Shown: positions 37,871-47,665, counted from the first letter of the stretch. The stretch is DNA of 64,000 nucleotides from Chryseobacterium nakagawai (GCF_900637665.1 NZ_LR134386.1:558001-622000), one strand, 5' to 3'. The notes: generated by a model not told the origin, from the sequence alone. Numbers and translations are program-made.

Positions 37871-39814
37871 ATGATAAAGAGGTTTTTTATTCTATCCAGT
37901 TTATGTATAGTTTTGGGAGTTTCAGCCCAGAAGTCGCATACCGTTGTACAAGGTGATAACCCTTACAACATTGCAAAGAAGTATGGAATGACTGTAGATG
38001 AATTGCTGAAACTAAACCCTAAACATAAAGATGGCAAGCTGGCTATTGGAGATGTTTTAGCTGTAAAGACAGAAAAAACAGCAGCTCCGGTTGCTCCTAA
38101 AACTGTTGCACCTGAAAAAGCAGGTACAATTGCAGGAACCGCGGTGGGCAAAATTATTTTGCAGCCTAAGCAGACAATTTATGGCATTACAAAACAATAT
38201 AGAATCTCTGAAACGGATCTGAGAAGACTGAATCCTGAATTGGATTCTCACATGAAGATTGGGGATGAGATTACATTACCCCTTACCAGCATCCAAAAAT
38301 ATGGTGGAGATCAGCCTACAGCAACTGTAACAGAAGCAAAGACTGTGGAAACTCCTGTTGAAAAAGTAGTAGCTACCCCAACTACACCTGCTGTAGAAGG
38401 AGAAAGCTATGTGATTCAGGCTAAAGATAATTATTATAGAATTACAAAACAGTTTGGGATCAGTCAACAGGATCTTTATACCTTAAATCCAGGATTAGAA
38501 GAAAAAGGATTAAAACCTGGTGATACCATTAAAATAAAAAAAGTAAATACCAATTCTGTAGCTGAAACAACCAATTCAAAAGAAAAAATGGATGCAGGCA
38601 ACGAGAAATCTACGCCTGTTTCCAATAATGTAGTGGTTGGTGATGACTATGTTACTTATACCGTTCAGCAAGGAGATACAGTATTCTCTATTGTAAATAG
38701 GTTTGGAGTAAGTATCGATGAATTAATTGCCCTTAACCCCGATCTTTCAAAAGGGTTGAAATCAGGAATGGTCTTGAAAATCAAAAAACAGGATCCGGTA
38801 TACGTTAAGAAAAATGGTGATGCCCTAAGCGTGGTATTGATGCTTCCTTTTGGATACAGTACTAACGAAACACAATACAGAGGGATGGCTCTTGATTTCC
38901 TGACAGGAGCAAAACTTGCTATTGAAAGAAATGCAAAGGGGGGGCAGAAACTGGATATTAAAATTGTAGATTCCGGAAATGAGGCTTCTTTTAAAAACTC
39001 TCTAACGCAGATCAATCCAGAAAATACAGATCTTATTATTGGACCTTTCTTTAAGTCCAACGTAATTGATGTATTGGATTTTACTAAAAATCAAAAAATT
39101 CCAGTTGTGGCTCCCTTTGCCAATACGCCGGAATTATACAATTATAGTAATTTGATTATCGTTGAAACGAATAGTCAGACGTATGCAGATAAAATTGTAG
39201 AAGAAGTTAAAGCAGTATATTCAGATCAAAAAATATATGTAGTAGCAGATACTAAAAAAGAAAATGCAAACTACATCAAGACAGGGCTTGAAAAAGCAGT
39301 GAAAAATCCTAACATCGTTATTGTCAACTCTCCGGCTGATATCCAGTTGGATCAAAACATGATGACAGGACAGTCTGCTCCAGTTATTGCTATTTTAGCC
39401 AATGATGATATGGGAGAAGCTTTTGCTAATAAAGTGATTGCCCTTTCTAAAGAAGTACAGGGAGTAAAAGCATTCAGTATGTTCTACTCTCCGGTTTTTG
39501 AGAAGAAAGTAGATGATTTGAGCCAGGCAAGTCTGGTATATCTGATGGACAGAAAAATCAATACAGACGGTAATTTTGAAAAAGAGATTCTGGCAGCTTA
39601 TAAAAGTAAATACTGTAAGACTCCACCAAAATATGCTATCGTAGGATTTGATGTTGTTAATGATATGTTGACAAGAGAAAATAGAAAAGGAGAAATTTTC
39701 AAACAAATGAATAAAGTACAGACTCAGCTTGCAACTAAATTTGAGTTTGTAAAATCTAAGGCAAATGGGGCCTATGTAAACACCGGTTACAGAGTAATCA
39801 GGTTAGTACCTTAG
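37871..39814 (+). CDS. LysM peptidoglycan-binding / periplasmic-binding-protein fusion
   Basis: 647 residues with a signal peptide (cleavage near VSAQ-K). Four LysM repeats lie at about 22-65 (HTVVQGDNPYNIAKKYGMT), 95-138, 180-224 and 258-305 (YTVQQGDTVFSIVNRFGVS). From about 318 the chain resembles a type I periplasmic ligand-binding domain: VVLMLPFGYSTNE, DLIIGPFFKSNVIDVLDF and QKIPVVAPFANT. It is probably anchored to the cell wall and may sense or hold a ligand. The architecture recurs in flavobacteria but its function is not established. Confidence 0.88.
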   Translation: MIKRFFILSSLCIVLGVSAQKSHTVVQGDNPYNIAKKYGMTVDELLKLNPKHKDGKLAIGDVLAVKTEKTAAPVAPKTVAPEKAGTIAGTAVGKIILQPKQTIYGITKQYRISETDLRRLNPELDSHMKIGDEITLPLTSIQKYGGDQPTATVTEAKTVETPVEKVVATPTTPAVEGESYVIQAKDNYYRITKQFGISQQDLYTLNPGLEEKGLKPGDTIKIKKVNTNSVAETTNSKEKMDAGNEKSTPVSNNVVVGDDYVTYTVQQGDTVFSIVNRFGVSIDELIALNPDLSKGLKSGMVLKIKKQDPVYVKKNGDALSVVLMLPFGYSTNETQYRGMALDFLTGAKLAIERNAKGGQKLDIKIVDSGNEASFKNSLTQINPENTDLIIGPFFKSNVIDVLDFTKNQKIPVVAPFANTPELYNYSNLIIVETNSQTYADKIVEEVKAVYSDQKIYVVADTKKENANYIKTGLEKAVKNPNIVIVNSPADIQLDQNMMTGQSAPVIAILANDDMGEAFANKVIALSKEVQGVKAFSMFYSPVFEKKVDDLSQASLVYLMDRKINTDGNFEKEILAAYKSKYCKTPPKYAIVGFDVVNDMLTRENRKGEIFKQMNKVQTQLATKFEFVKSKANGAYVNTGYRVIRLVP

Positions 39815-39834
39815 ATGATTTATCTTTGTTTAAA

Positions 39835-39864
39835 AGAATATTGTTAACATTATAGTTATATTTG
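39835..39864 (+). promoter_or_regulatory. Promoter of fabD
   Basis: TTTG (39835-39838), 18-base spacer, TATATTTG (39857-39864), 20 bases before the ATG. A second TAnnTTTG box (TATCTTTG, 39831-39838) overlaps the -33 element and could be an upstream alternative start. Confidence 0.75.
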
Positions 39865-39884
39865 CATAATATTTAATTTAATAC

Positions 39885-40760
39885 ATGAAAGCACTTGTAT
39901 TTCCAGGGCAGGGTTCTCAGTTCGTAGGAATGGGAAAAGAATTGTATGATTCTAGAAAAGATATTAAAGATCTGATGGAATCTGCCAATGAAATTTTAGG
40001 TTTCGACATTCTTTCCATTATGTTTAACGGAACAGATGCGGATCTTAAAAAAACAGAGGTTACCCAGCCTTCAATTTTTATTCACTCAGTAGCAGCATTA
40101 AAAGCCGTAAACGGTCTTGGAGCTGAAATGGTAGCAGGACACTCTTTAGGAGAGTTCTCTGCATTGGTAGCGAATGGTGTTCTATCTTTCGATGATGGTT
40201 TGAAATTGGTTTCTGAGAGAGCTAAAGCTATGCAGGAAGCTTGTGATGCAAATCCAAGTTCAATGGCAGCTATTTTAGGTCTTGAAGATGCTAAAGTTGA
40301 AGAAATCTGTGCACAGATCAGTGGAATTGTAGTTCCGGCAAACTATAACTGTCCGGGACAGTTGGTAATATCTGGAGAAACTCCTGCAGTAGAAGAAGCT
40401 TGCGTAAAATTGAAGGAAGCAGGAGCTAAAAGAGCTTTATTACTACCTGTAAACGGAGCTTTTCATTCACCCTTGATGCAACCTGCTCAGGAAAGATTAG
40501 CAGCTGCTATCGAAAATACAAAATTCAGAAAAGCTACTATTCCTGTATATCAGAATATCACAACTACAGCAGTAACAAATCCTGATGAGATTAAGCAAAA
40601 TCTTATTGCTCAGCTTACCGGGCCTGTAAAATGGACTCAGTCTGTACAGAATATGATTAAAGATGGTGCTTCTAACTTCGTAGAAGTTGGACCAGGAAAG
40701 ACCCTTCAAGGACTAATCAAAAAAATTGACGGATCAGTAGAATCTAATTCTGCCATCTAA
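39885..40760 (+). CDS. fabD: Malonyl-CoA:ACP transacylase
   Basis: 291 residues. FPGQGSQFVGMG near the N-terminus, the nucleophile motif GHSLGE with Ser87, and NGAFHSPLMQPAQ with the catalytic His complete the FabD signature. It loads malonyl groups onto ACP for fatty-acid elongation. It is followed after 11 bases by the GHMP kinase gene, so the two are co-transcribed. Confidence 0.97.
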   Translation: MKALVFPGQGSQFVGMGKELYDSRKDIKDLMESANEILGFDILSIMFNGTDADLKKTEVTQPSIFIHSVAALKAVNGLGAEMVAGHSLGEFSALVANGVLSFDDGLKLVSERAKAMQEACDANPSSMAAILGLEDAKVEEICAQISGIVVPANYNCPGQLVISGETPAVEEACVKLKEAGAKRALLLPVNGAFHSPLMQPAQERLAAAIENTKFRKATIPVYQNITTTAVTNPDEIKQNLIAQLTGPVKWTQSVQNMIKDGASNFVEVGPGKTLQGLIKKIDGSVESNSAI

Positions 40761-40771
40761 TTAATAAAAAT

Positions 40772-41677
40772 ATGAGCGCGATATTTTCACCGGGCAAGCT
40801 TATGCTTACTTCAGAATATTTCGCAATCGATGGAGCTCTTGTCTTAGCGGTACCTACCAAGCTGGGACAAGAGTTTTTTTTTGATGAAAAAGATGATAAC
40901 CGATCTTTGATTCTTTGGGAAGCACTCCATCAGAACAAACCTTGGTTAAAAGCTGTCATTGATTATAAAACGTGGCAGATTCTTGAAACCAATATTCCAT
41001 CTAGCGCTGAATTTATTTTGAAAACATTAAAGAATGTTCAGCAGCTTTCTACTACAAAATTCAAAAACGATTTTACTTACCATTTAAAAACCAATCTTCA
41101 GTTTCCTGCTGATTTTGGCCTTGGAAGCAGTTCAACATTGATGAACAACCTTTCTGAATGGGCTAAAGTTGATCCTTTCTATTTAAATACAATCAGTTTA
41201 GGCGGCAGTGGGTATGATATTGCTGTTGCAAAAGAAAAATCAGCCGTACTTTTTCAGAGCAAACCAGAAATCTGGTATGAGAAGATAGATTTTAATCCAT
41301 CCTTTAAAAATGAATTGATTTTTATCCACTTAAATCAAAAGCAGGACAGCCGTGAAGGAATCAATCTTTACAAATCAAAAAAGAAGTCTCAGGAATTAGT
41401 TAATGAATTTTCAGATATCACAAAGAAAGTTTTATTATGCAATGAATTGGAAACCTTTTCTGAACTAATGATGATTCATGAGCGTAAAATTTCCGATTTT
41501 ATTGAAATTCCTACAGTTAAAGAAAAAATATTCTCAGATTGCCCTGTATTTGTCAAAAGTTTGGGTGCTTGGGGCGGAGATTTCGTGATGAGTGCCAAAT
41601 TTGGGGGCTTTAAAGAGTATTTTTGGGAGAAAGGTTTTACTACTGTTTTTAAATGGTCTGATTTAATTGATTTATAA
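40772..41677 (+). CDS. GHMP kinase (mevalonate-kinase-like)
   Basis: 301 residues. FSPGKLMLTSEYFAIDGALV is the N-terminal substrate motif, FGLGSSSTLMNNL is the glycine-rich phosphate loop, and SLGGSGYDIAVAKEKS and SLGAWGGDFVMSA are the later GHMP motifs. The substrate-side motifs resemble mevalonate kinases. Bacteroidota use the mevalonate route in some lineages only, so a mevalonate-pathway role is a guess. It may phosphorylate another small alcohol. Confidence 0.85.
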   Translation: MSAIFSPGKLMLTSEYFAIDGALVLAVPTKLGQEFFFDEKDDNRSLILWEALHQNKPWLKAVIDYKTWQILETNIPSSAEFILKTLKNVQQLSTTKFKNDFTYHLKTNLQFPADFGLGSSSTLMNNLSEWAKVDPFYLNTISLGGSGYDIAVAKEKSAVLFQSKPEIWYEKIDFNPSFKNELIFIHLNQKQDSREGINLYKSKKKSQELVNEFSDITKKVLLCNELETFSELMMIHERKISDFIEIPTVKEKIFSDCPVFVKSLGAWGGDFVMSAKFGGFKEYFWEKGFTTVFKWSDLIDL

Positions 41678-41761
41678 TCAGTGTTTTATAGCTCCTTTTT
41701 TTTATTTGCCATTCTGACTTATATCAGTATATTTAAACCGCCTTTAACAAATAATTAATAT

Positions 41762-41769
41762 TATTTTTG
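41762..41769 (+). promoter_or_regulatory. -7 element of pckA
   Basis: TATTTTTG, a perfect TAnnTTTG match, 35 bases before the ATG at 41805. No TTG box is seen at the expected -33 distance. Confidence 0.6.
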
Positions 41770-41804
41770 TTGAAGTCAATAAAGAAATAGAAAATATAAG
41801 TAAA

Positions 41805-43421
41805 ATGAAAAACACTAAAATCATCCAGGATTTAGAGAAATTAGGGATTAAAGGAAACTATGAAGTAGTGTGTAACCCTTCGTATGAAGAATTATACCAG
41901 GCTGAAGTTTCTCCTGAAAATCAGGGGTTTGAGAAAGCGGAACTTACAGAATCGGGCGCGGTATCAGTAAAAACAGGAATTTTCACAGGTCGTTCACCTA
42001 AAGACAGATATATTGTTCAGGATGATGTTACAAGAGATACAATTTTCTGGGATGGTAAAGTAAACTTACCAACAACGCAGGAAATTTTCGGGTCTTGTAA
42101 AGAACTAGTGATGACTCAGCTTTCTGAAGCTAAGAAAATTTATGTTGTAGATGCTTTCTGTGGAACAAATGCAGATACAAGACTTAAGGTAAGATTTATT
42201 ATGGAAGTAGCATGGCAGGCGCATTTTGTTACCAACATGTTTATCCGTCCTTCTCACTTCGAGCTTGAAAATTTTGGAGAACCAGATTTTACAGTAATCA
42301 ATGGTTCTAAAACAACTAACCCTAACTGGGAAGCTCAGGGATTGAACTCTGAAAACTTCGTGATGTTCAACCTTACTGAAAAACTACAGATCATCGGAGG
42401 TACTTGGTACGGAGGTGAAATGAAGAAAGGGATGTTTGCTATGATGAACTATTACCTTCCATTAAAAGGAATGGCTTCAATGCACTGTTCTGCAAACGTA
42501 GGAGAAAAAGGGGATGTTGCTCTATTCTTTGGTCTTTCCGGAACAGGAAAAACTACTTTATCTGCAGATCCGAAAAGATACCTTATCGGTGACGATGAGC
42601 ACGGATGGGATAACAATGGAGTATTTAACTATGAAGGTGGATGTTATGCTAAAGTAATTGACCTTTCAGAAGAGAAAGAACCGGATATCTTCAGAGCAAT
42701 AAAAAGAGATGCGCTTCTTGAAAACGTTGTAGTACACAATGGAGTAGCAGATTATACAGATGGATCTATCACTGAAAATACAAGAGTTTCTTATCCAATC
42801 TATCATATTAATAAAATTGTATTACCATCTAAAGCTGGTCATGCAAGTAAGATCGTTTATCTTTCAGCGGATGCATTCGGAGTACTTCCTCCGGTTTCTA
42901 TCCTGAATGAAGATCAAGCTCAATACCACTTCCTGTGCGGTTATACTTCAAAATTAGCTGGAACTGAAAGAGGAATTACTGAGCCTCAGCCATCTTTCTC
43001 TCCGGCATTTGGTGAAGCGTTCCTTACATTACACCCAACAATGTATTCTAAAACATTGATCGGAAAAATGAAAGAACACGGCGCTAAAGCGTATTTGGTA
43101 AACACAGGTTGGAATGGTACCGGAAAGAGAATTTCTCTAAAAGATACAAGAGCAATTATTGATGCGATCATTGACGGATCTATTGATAATGCTCCTAAAA
43201 CTCAGGTTCCAATCATGAACTTAGAAATTCCTACTGAACTTCCAAACGTATCTACAGGTATTTTAGATCCTAGAGATACTTATGAAAATGCTTCAGAATG
43301 GGAAGAGAAAGCAAAAGATCTTGCTTCAAGATATATCAAAAACTTCGAACAGTATTGTGATACTGAAGAAGGTAAGAGATTAATTCCTTCTGGACCACAA
43401 TTACAAGAACAAACTATCTAA
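41805..43421 (+). CDS. pckA: Phosphoenolpyruvate carboxykinase (ATP)
   Basis: 538 residues, normal length. [32 protein letters not shown] (P-loop), [15 protein letters not shown] (metal-binding Asp) and [17 protein letters not shown] are the ATP-dependent PEPCK motifs. It converts oxaloacetate and ATP to phosphoenolpyruvate and CO2, the entry to gluconeogenesis. It is monocistronic: a terminator follows. Confidence 0.98.
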   Translation: MKNTKIIQDLEKLGIKGNYEVVCNPSYEELYQAEVSPENQGFEKAELTESGAVSVKTGIFTGRSPKDRYIVQDDVTRDTIFWDGKVNLPTTQEIFGSCKELVMTQLSEAKKIYVVDAFCGTNADTRLKVRFIMEVAWQAHFVTNMFIRPSHFELENFGEPDFTVINGSKTTNPNWEAQGLNSENFVMFNLTEKLQIIGGTWYGGEMKKGMFAMMNYYLPLKGMASMHCSANVGEKGDVALFFGLSGTGKTTLSADPKRYLIGDDEHGWDNNGVFNYEGGCYAKVIDLSEEKEPDIFRAIKRDALLENVVVHNGVADYTDGSITENTRVSYPIYHINKIVLPSKAGHASKIVYLSADAFGVLPPVSILNEDQAQYHFLCGYTSKLAGTERGITEPQPSFSPAFGEAFLTLHPTMYSKTLIGKMKEHGAKAYLVNTGWNGTGKRISLKDTRAIIDAIIDGSIDNAPKTQVPIMNLEIPTELPNVSTGILDPRDTYENASEWEEKAKDLASRYIKNFEQYCDTEEGKRLIPSGPQLQEQTI

Positions 43422-43440
43422 TAAGATAGAGTACAAATAG

Positions 43441-43469
43441 AAAGCCTCATCCACGATGAGGCTTTTTTT
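43441..43469 (+). terminator. Intrinsic terminator of pckA
   Basis: AAAGCCTCAT, loop CCACG, ATGAGGCTTT then T5. It marks the border between conserved genes and the accessory cassette region. Confidence 0.92.
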
Positions 43470-43556
43470 ATTTTATATCTTACGGATTAAGCTGATGCCA
43501 TATTACATAAAAAGAATAGACTTTTCAGAATGAAAAATACTCTTAATCTATTAAAT

Positions 43557-43722
43557 CTAGAAGAAAAAAATAAACCGATAACCCGCTAGATATTATGACA
43601 TTATTTTGTCTGAGATAAAGAATATGAAAATAGTGATATAAATAGCTAATATGGATATCATAATTGCCAGATGTCTATCCATCAATTTTAATTTCAGTTT
43701 TTTTATTTGTTCCTTTTTACAC
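43557..43722 (-). pseudogene. Relic of an AraC-type membrane regulator (5' end)
   Basis: The minus strand from 43722 aligns with the first 55 codons of the regulator at 46700-47665. After a start-region GTG followed by TAA and a 2-base deletion, the frame reads LMDRHLAIMISILAIYITIF. The intact gene has LMDRYVAIMIFILAIYISIF. It then reads FFISDKIMS, a stop replacing Trp, and YLAG. The remaining four-fifths of the gene, including the HTH domain, is missing. It lies in the same divergent position relative to the 44717 gene as the intact regulators do to theirs. Confidence 0.85.
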
Positions 43723-43816
43723 TTAATGAAGCGATTAAATTATTATATATTGGATAATCAGTTTCTCATAATTAATTTTTTTAATTTGCTGTTTTATAGC
43801 TTTTTATGTACTTGTT

Positions 43817-43990
43817 ATAAGTCATTTTCTAGATTTTCATTTATGATTTAATTTTTTGTAGGACCGTAAAGAATAACTTTGCAACAGGGCTTTGAAAAGT
43901 TGAAAATAATGAAAATACTCTATCACTAATTCCTTATATTTTTTAAAAAAATTAAATTTCTTTTTGTCTATTTTAGTTACAAATAATAAT
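43817..43990 (+). promoter_or_regulatory. Conserved promoter/leader block, copy 1
   Basis: About 175 bases nearly identical to 47,759-47,935. Both start AAGTCATTTTCTAGATTTTC. The -7 box TAACTTTG (43874-43881) points toward the secreted genes. Downstream, ATGAAAATACTCTATCACTAA (43909-43929) would encode the hexapeptide MKILYH and is kept in copy 2 with a synonymous change. The 1,245-base gap 43,470-44,716 holds this block, two relics and otherwise only AT-rich sequence. Confidence 0.65.
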
Positions 43991-44252
43991 TCTATTTTGT
44001 AGAGTTATTGTAATATTTGCTGCTTTTACAATAGAAGATTAACGAATAATTTTAGCAGGTTGGAATAAAGGATAAAGTATTAATGAATATGAAAATAAGC
44101 TTTAAGTAAATAGTCAATGATTATGAAGGAGAAATTTATTTTTATAAATGACGCTGCGTTAATGTATGATTAATGGCTTTTTAATTTTGAGAGTGATGTC
44201 TTTGAGTGTATGATCATTTTATCAATTAATGGTTCTTAGTAAATATAAGGTA

Positions 44253-44351
44253 ATGAAAAAAATATTTTGAGTGTTACTAATTTTATAGAGTACGTTGCTT
44301 CTGATACACGGGTAGGTTGGTATTAGTACGACAACGGCGAAAAGGGCTTTT
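44253..44351 (+). pseudogene. Relic of a secreted protein N-terminus
   Basis: From the ATG at 44253 the frame reads MKKIF, stop, VLLIL, stop, STLLLIHG, stop, VGISTTTAKRAF. The intact gene at 48343 has MKKKIILTAVVLCSTLLLVYG followed by QVGIGTVTPRGAL. Three stop codons lie within 30 codons and similarity then fades. The upstream AAATATAAGGTA is also shared with the intact gene (AAATATAAAGTA). It was the first secreted gene of cassette copy 1. Confidence 0.82.
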
Positions 44352-44716
44352 CGTTTCTTCTCGTTATAATCATTTTTACATCATAAAGGAAAATACCTCT
44401 ATTTATTCAGATCGTTTACTTTTCAAGCTTGAATTGAAAATCTCTTAATCTTGAATAAATTATAGTAAAAAATATTCCTATCTATTTTGAGGATAGAGTA
44501 TTAAGAACTTGTTATGCCATAATCTAATAAAATAAACACAATTGCTATATATATTAAAAACACAAATGGTGATTAATACATACTGTTTAAAAAAATAACC
44601 ACTTTTGAAATGAATACAGTGTGATTTTAAAATAATGGAGATCCTGCTATAGCGTAAAGCCAGTCAGGATAGCTATCTGTTTTAGATACAAAAGAATACA
44701 AATTAAATATAAAAAA

Positions 44717-46033
44717 ATGATGAAACACAAATTATTACAAATGGTGGCTTTTATAGCCCCATTCTTATTGATCTATGGCCAGGTAGGGATAAATACTGCT
44801 ACACCAAACCCTAAATCAGCGCTAGAAGTATTTTCTAAAAATAAAGGTTTTCTTCCGCCACGCATGACAACTCTGGAAAGAGATGATTTGCTTTCTCCGG
44901 AATCTCCAAATGTAGAGGCTGAAGGGATGGTGATTTACAATACAACCGTTCACTGTCTGGAATTTTGGAATAGTTTGGAATGGATTAATATGTGCCAGGG
45001 AGGCTCATCAATTTATACGATCAATTGTGAGCCTGTTGTCAGCGGAAGCTTTTATGCAGGTGCTGCGGCAGCAGGTTCTGTAAGGATTAAAGTAACCGTA
45101 AACAAGCCTGGAAATTATAAAATTAATACGGCAACAATCAATGGGTTGAGTTTTAGTGGAGATGGAAATTTTGAGAATACAGGAGAACAATATGTTATTC
45201 TTTCCGCTGAAGGAACTCCTTTACAAACAGGAACCTATACCTATTCTATTATTAATCCTTCAGGAAATGACAGTTGTACGTTTAATATCACGGTGACGAA
45301 TCAGCCTTCTGGAAGGACAATAAAAGTACTTTCCATAGTTCCTGATGCTTGGAATGGTACTTTATCGACAGATTCTTATGGGAGATATTCGTCAGTTGCG
45401 AGGTCTAAGTTGACCAATCCTAGTAACTTTGGGCCCAATGGAAGTGTGGTAATGTCAAATTTTATTTTCAATACTGTTAATATCCAGACTGCAACCTCTG
45501 CTGAATTATCGCAGGCAATCGATAACTCAGATATTATTTGGATTGGTTATGTATATACTAGTTATTTCTCGGATCAGGCTATCACTATTTTGAAACAGAA
45601 GATTCAAGAAAAGAAAAAGTTTTTTATTATTGATGCGGAACATCAAAATCTTACTCCAATCAATAAACTTAATATAGGTTACAGTGTACAATATATTAAT
45701 TCTCAAAGACCAGGATCTTTTTTTACCACAACCTCTCAAGGACCAAATAGTGGTGTATTTGGGAATCTTACCGAAAATACAAGGATACAGACTAACCGTT
45801 ATATGGGAAGAATCACGCAATTTCCTTCTACTGCCAAATTATTTATGAAAGACAGCGCCGGTGGAGTTGCTGGGACCATAGATGGTAATCTATTAGTGTA
45901 TACCGATGTGAATTTATTTTATAATTATGAATCCACAGATAAATTTTATAATGAAGGAACAGGTTGTACAGAAAGTCCTAATGCCAGAATGTTTTGTAAT
46001 ATATTTAGTATAGCGATCGAATATGTAAGGTAG
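44717..46033 (+). CDS. Large secreted cassette protein with GINTxxP stub and amidotransferase-like domain
   Basis: 438 residues with a signal peptide ending LIYGQ. Next comes VGINTATPNPKSALEV and GFLPPRMTTLERDDL, a stub common in Chryseobacterium surface proteins. Residues about 98-195 form a beta-rich module (INGLSFSGDGNFENTGEQYV, with Cys pairs). From about 200 the chain resembles the C-terminal domains of the 48343 and 49338 proteins: DIIWIGYVYTSYF, IQEKKKFFIIDAE, SGVFGN, LLVYTDVNLFYN. That pattern suggests a ThuA/DUF4350-type Rossmann-like fold. Catalytic residues are not evident. Confidence 0.82.
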   Translation: MMKHKLLQMVAFIAPFLLIYGQVGINTATPNPKSALEVFSKNKGFLPPRMTTLERDDLLSPESPNVEAEGMVIYNTTVHCLEFWNSLEWINMCQGGSSIYTINCEPVVSGSFYAGAAAAGSVRIKVTVNKPGNYKINTATINGLSFSGDGNFENTGEQYVILSAEGTPLQTGTYTYSIINPSGNDSCTFNITVTNQPSGRTIKVLSIVPDAWNGTLSTDSYGRYSSVARSKLTNPSNFGPNGSVVMSNFIFNTVNIQTATSAELSQAIDNSDIIWIGYVYTSYFSDQAITILKQKIQEKKKFFIIDAEHQNLTPINKLNIGYSVQYINSQRPGSFFTTTSQGPNSGVFGNLTENTRIQTNRYMGRITQFPSTAKLFMKDSAGGVAGTIDGNLLVYTDVNLFYNYESTDKFYNEGTGCTESPNARMFCNIFSIAIEYVR

Positions 46034-46141
46034 ATTTTGAAAATATACAGTTAAATTATAGAATTCTGGAAAATTACAATGAACATAGATCTAATACAAA
46101 TTTTAACCTTATCATTCTTAGACAGAGGCTAAGAAAAAAAT

Positions 46142-46187
46142 AAAAGAGTCCATTTTCACGGATAGTGAGATGGACTCTTTTGGTTTT
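46142..46187. terminator. Bidirectional terminator between the secreted gene and aroQ
   Basis: AAAAGAGTCCAT (46142-46153) pairs with ATGGACTCTTTT (46170-46181), a 12-bp stem with A/T flanks on both sides, so it can serve the convergent aroQ as well. Confidence 0.85.
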
Positions 46188-46238
46188 TAATATGTCTATG
46201 TAATTGTTGACTAATTCATTTCGGTAATTGGTCAAAAT

Positions 46239-46646
46239 TTACTTAAGGCTCAATAAGGCCAATCTATATCCATCCATTCCGAAACCTGATAAAACCGCAT
46301 CTGTATTGGCTGCTGTAACAGATTTCTGTCTAAATTCTTCTCTTTTGTAGATGTTACTGATGTGAACTTCTACCTTTGGTTTTTGGATATTCTTTAAACA
46401 ATCTGCTATTGCATAAGAATAATGGGTAAATGCTCCTGGATTAATCACAATGGCATCAAAATCATCTTCCTGAAGCCTGTTGATAAGCTCGCCTTCAATA
46501 TTGGATTGATAATATTTTAATTCATGAGAACGAAACTCAATTTTTAGATTTTCTAAATAAGCTTCCATAGAAATACTCCCATAAACTTCAGGTTCTCTGG
46601 TGCCTAAAAGATTAAGGTTAGGACCATTAATAATTAAAATTTTCAT
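46239..46646 (-). CDS. aroQ: Type II 3-dehydroquinate dehydratase
   Basis: 135 residues, normal length for a type II enzyme. ILIINGPNLNLLGTREPEVY holds the catalytic Arg17 and Tyr22. NPGAFTHYSYAI and VEVHISNIYKREEFR (catalytic His) follow. It dehydrates 3-dehydroquinate in the shikimate pathway and forms a dodecamer in the cytoplasm. It is an isolated housekeeping gene inside the accessory cassettes. Confidence 0.97.
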   Translation of the reverse strand: MKILIINGPNLNLLGTREPEVYGSISMEAYLENLKIEFRSHELKYYQSNIEGELINRLQEDDFDAIVINPGAFTHYSYAIADCLKNIQKPKVEVHISNIYKREEFRQKSVTAANTDAVLSGFGMDGYRLALLSLK

Positions 46647-46660
46647 AAAAAGAATTTATC

Positions 46661-46668
46661 CAAAGATA
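46661..46668 (-). promoter_or_regulatory. -7 element of aroQ
   Basis: The minus strand reads TATCTTTG (plus strand CAAAGATA), a perfect TAnnTTTG match 14 bases upstream of the ATG. The leader would be only a few bases. Confidence 0.6.
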
Positions 46669-46699
46669 AATATTTTTACAGACTATTATCTGTTACAAA

Positions 46700-47665
46700 T
46701 TACAGGTTTTGCTGAATATATTCAGAGGGTGTAATCCCCTCAATTTGCTTAAAAGCTCTGTTAAAGGTTGATTGATTCGAAAACCCGGCTTCAGTGTAGA
46801 TAAACATTAAAGTGATTTTTTTGAAATCAGTTTCAGTGAATAACTTTTTCACATAATTAATTCTATACCTATTAAGATAGGTATTGAAGTTGGGATATTC
46901 TTTATAACGAATAGCCTTGGAAATATAAGAGCTGTTGACATCCAAAACAACACTCATCATTGAAAGATTAAACTTTGGATCTTTAAAAAGCATGTCCTGA
47001 TTCATTGTTGTTTCTATTTTTTCAAATAATTTTTCAAAAGCTTCTATATCTATAGAGTCTGGTATAGTCTTGATTATACTTTCATTTTCATCTTTAATCA
47101 GGGTAGAAGAAGGTGAAATAACCTGATCTGATGTTTCCAGTCTTTTAATTTTATCTTTATAGTGGATCAGTAAAAACACAATTGATATATTGGAAATAAA
47201 TAGAAGGGTGTCATTAAACTTAACCTCTTCTTGGGTATGTTTGGGGAGATCAAAATTGAAATTGTTAGCCATTATACTGACTGTAACAATGGTAAGTATT
47301 ACATAAATGGTATATAATATAACTTCTTTTTTAGAAAAAAATATGTAAGCGCCCAACGGAATGGGCAATAAGATAGAGAAACTTGCTACAGAGTTCTCCC
47401 AAAAGGATAGTATAATATAAGCACTGTATAGAGGAACACAAATTAAAAAAAAATTGACCAGTAAATCAGGTGAATATTTTTTTCTTGTTAATATGTAAGG
47501 AAATCCTAAAGAAAATAAACCAAAAGCCAAATACCATGACATTATTTTGTCTGGGATAAAAAATATGAAAATAGAGATATAAATAGCTAATATGAAAATC
47601 ATAATCGCTACATATCTATCCATCAATTCTAGTTTCAGGTCTTTTATCAGGTCTTCTTTTTGCAC
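46700..47665 (-). CDS. Membrane-anchored AraC-type transcriptional regulator (cassette copy 2)
   Basis: 321 residues from a GTG at 47665. Residues 15-180 contain about six hydrophobic segments (IMIFILAIYISIFIFFIPDK, IPLGAYIFF and others). The C-terminal 100 residues are an AraC double-HTH: FNLSMMSVVLDVNSSYISKA, then GFSNQSTFNRAFKQIEGITP. No periplasmic sensor domain or kinase is attached, so the membrane part itself may sense. It is divergent from the 48343 gene across 677 bases and very similar to the regulator at 50483-51466. It probably controls the divergent secreted genes. Confidence 0.92.
   Translation of the reverse strand: MQKEDLIKDLKLELMDRYVAIMIFILAIYISIFIFFIPDKIMSWYLAFGLFSLGFPYILTRKKYSPDLLVNFFLICVPLYSAYIILSFWENSVASFSILLPIPLGAYIFFSKKEVILYTIYVILTIVTVSIMANNFNFDLPKHTQEEVKFNDTLLFISNISIVFLLIHYKDKIKRLETSDQVISPSSTLIKDENESIIKTIPDSIDIEAFEKLFEKIETTMNQDMLFKDPKFNLSMMSVVLDVNSSYISKAIRYKEYPNFNTYLNRYRINYVKKLFTETDFKKITLMFIYTEAGFSNQSTFNRAFKQIEGITPSEYIQQNL

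Noticed and set aside
43651..43851. 66-codon plus-strand open frame
   Set aside because: It is antisense to the regulator relic and shared promoter block, and has an AT-rich Phe/Leu product with no support.
44641..44670. Inverted repeat ATCCTG...CAGGAT upstream of the 44717 gene, considered as a riboswitch
   Set aside because: Only six bases pair across an 18-base loop, with no conserved RNA core. It could be an operator half-site pair at best.
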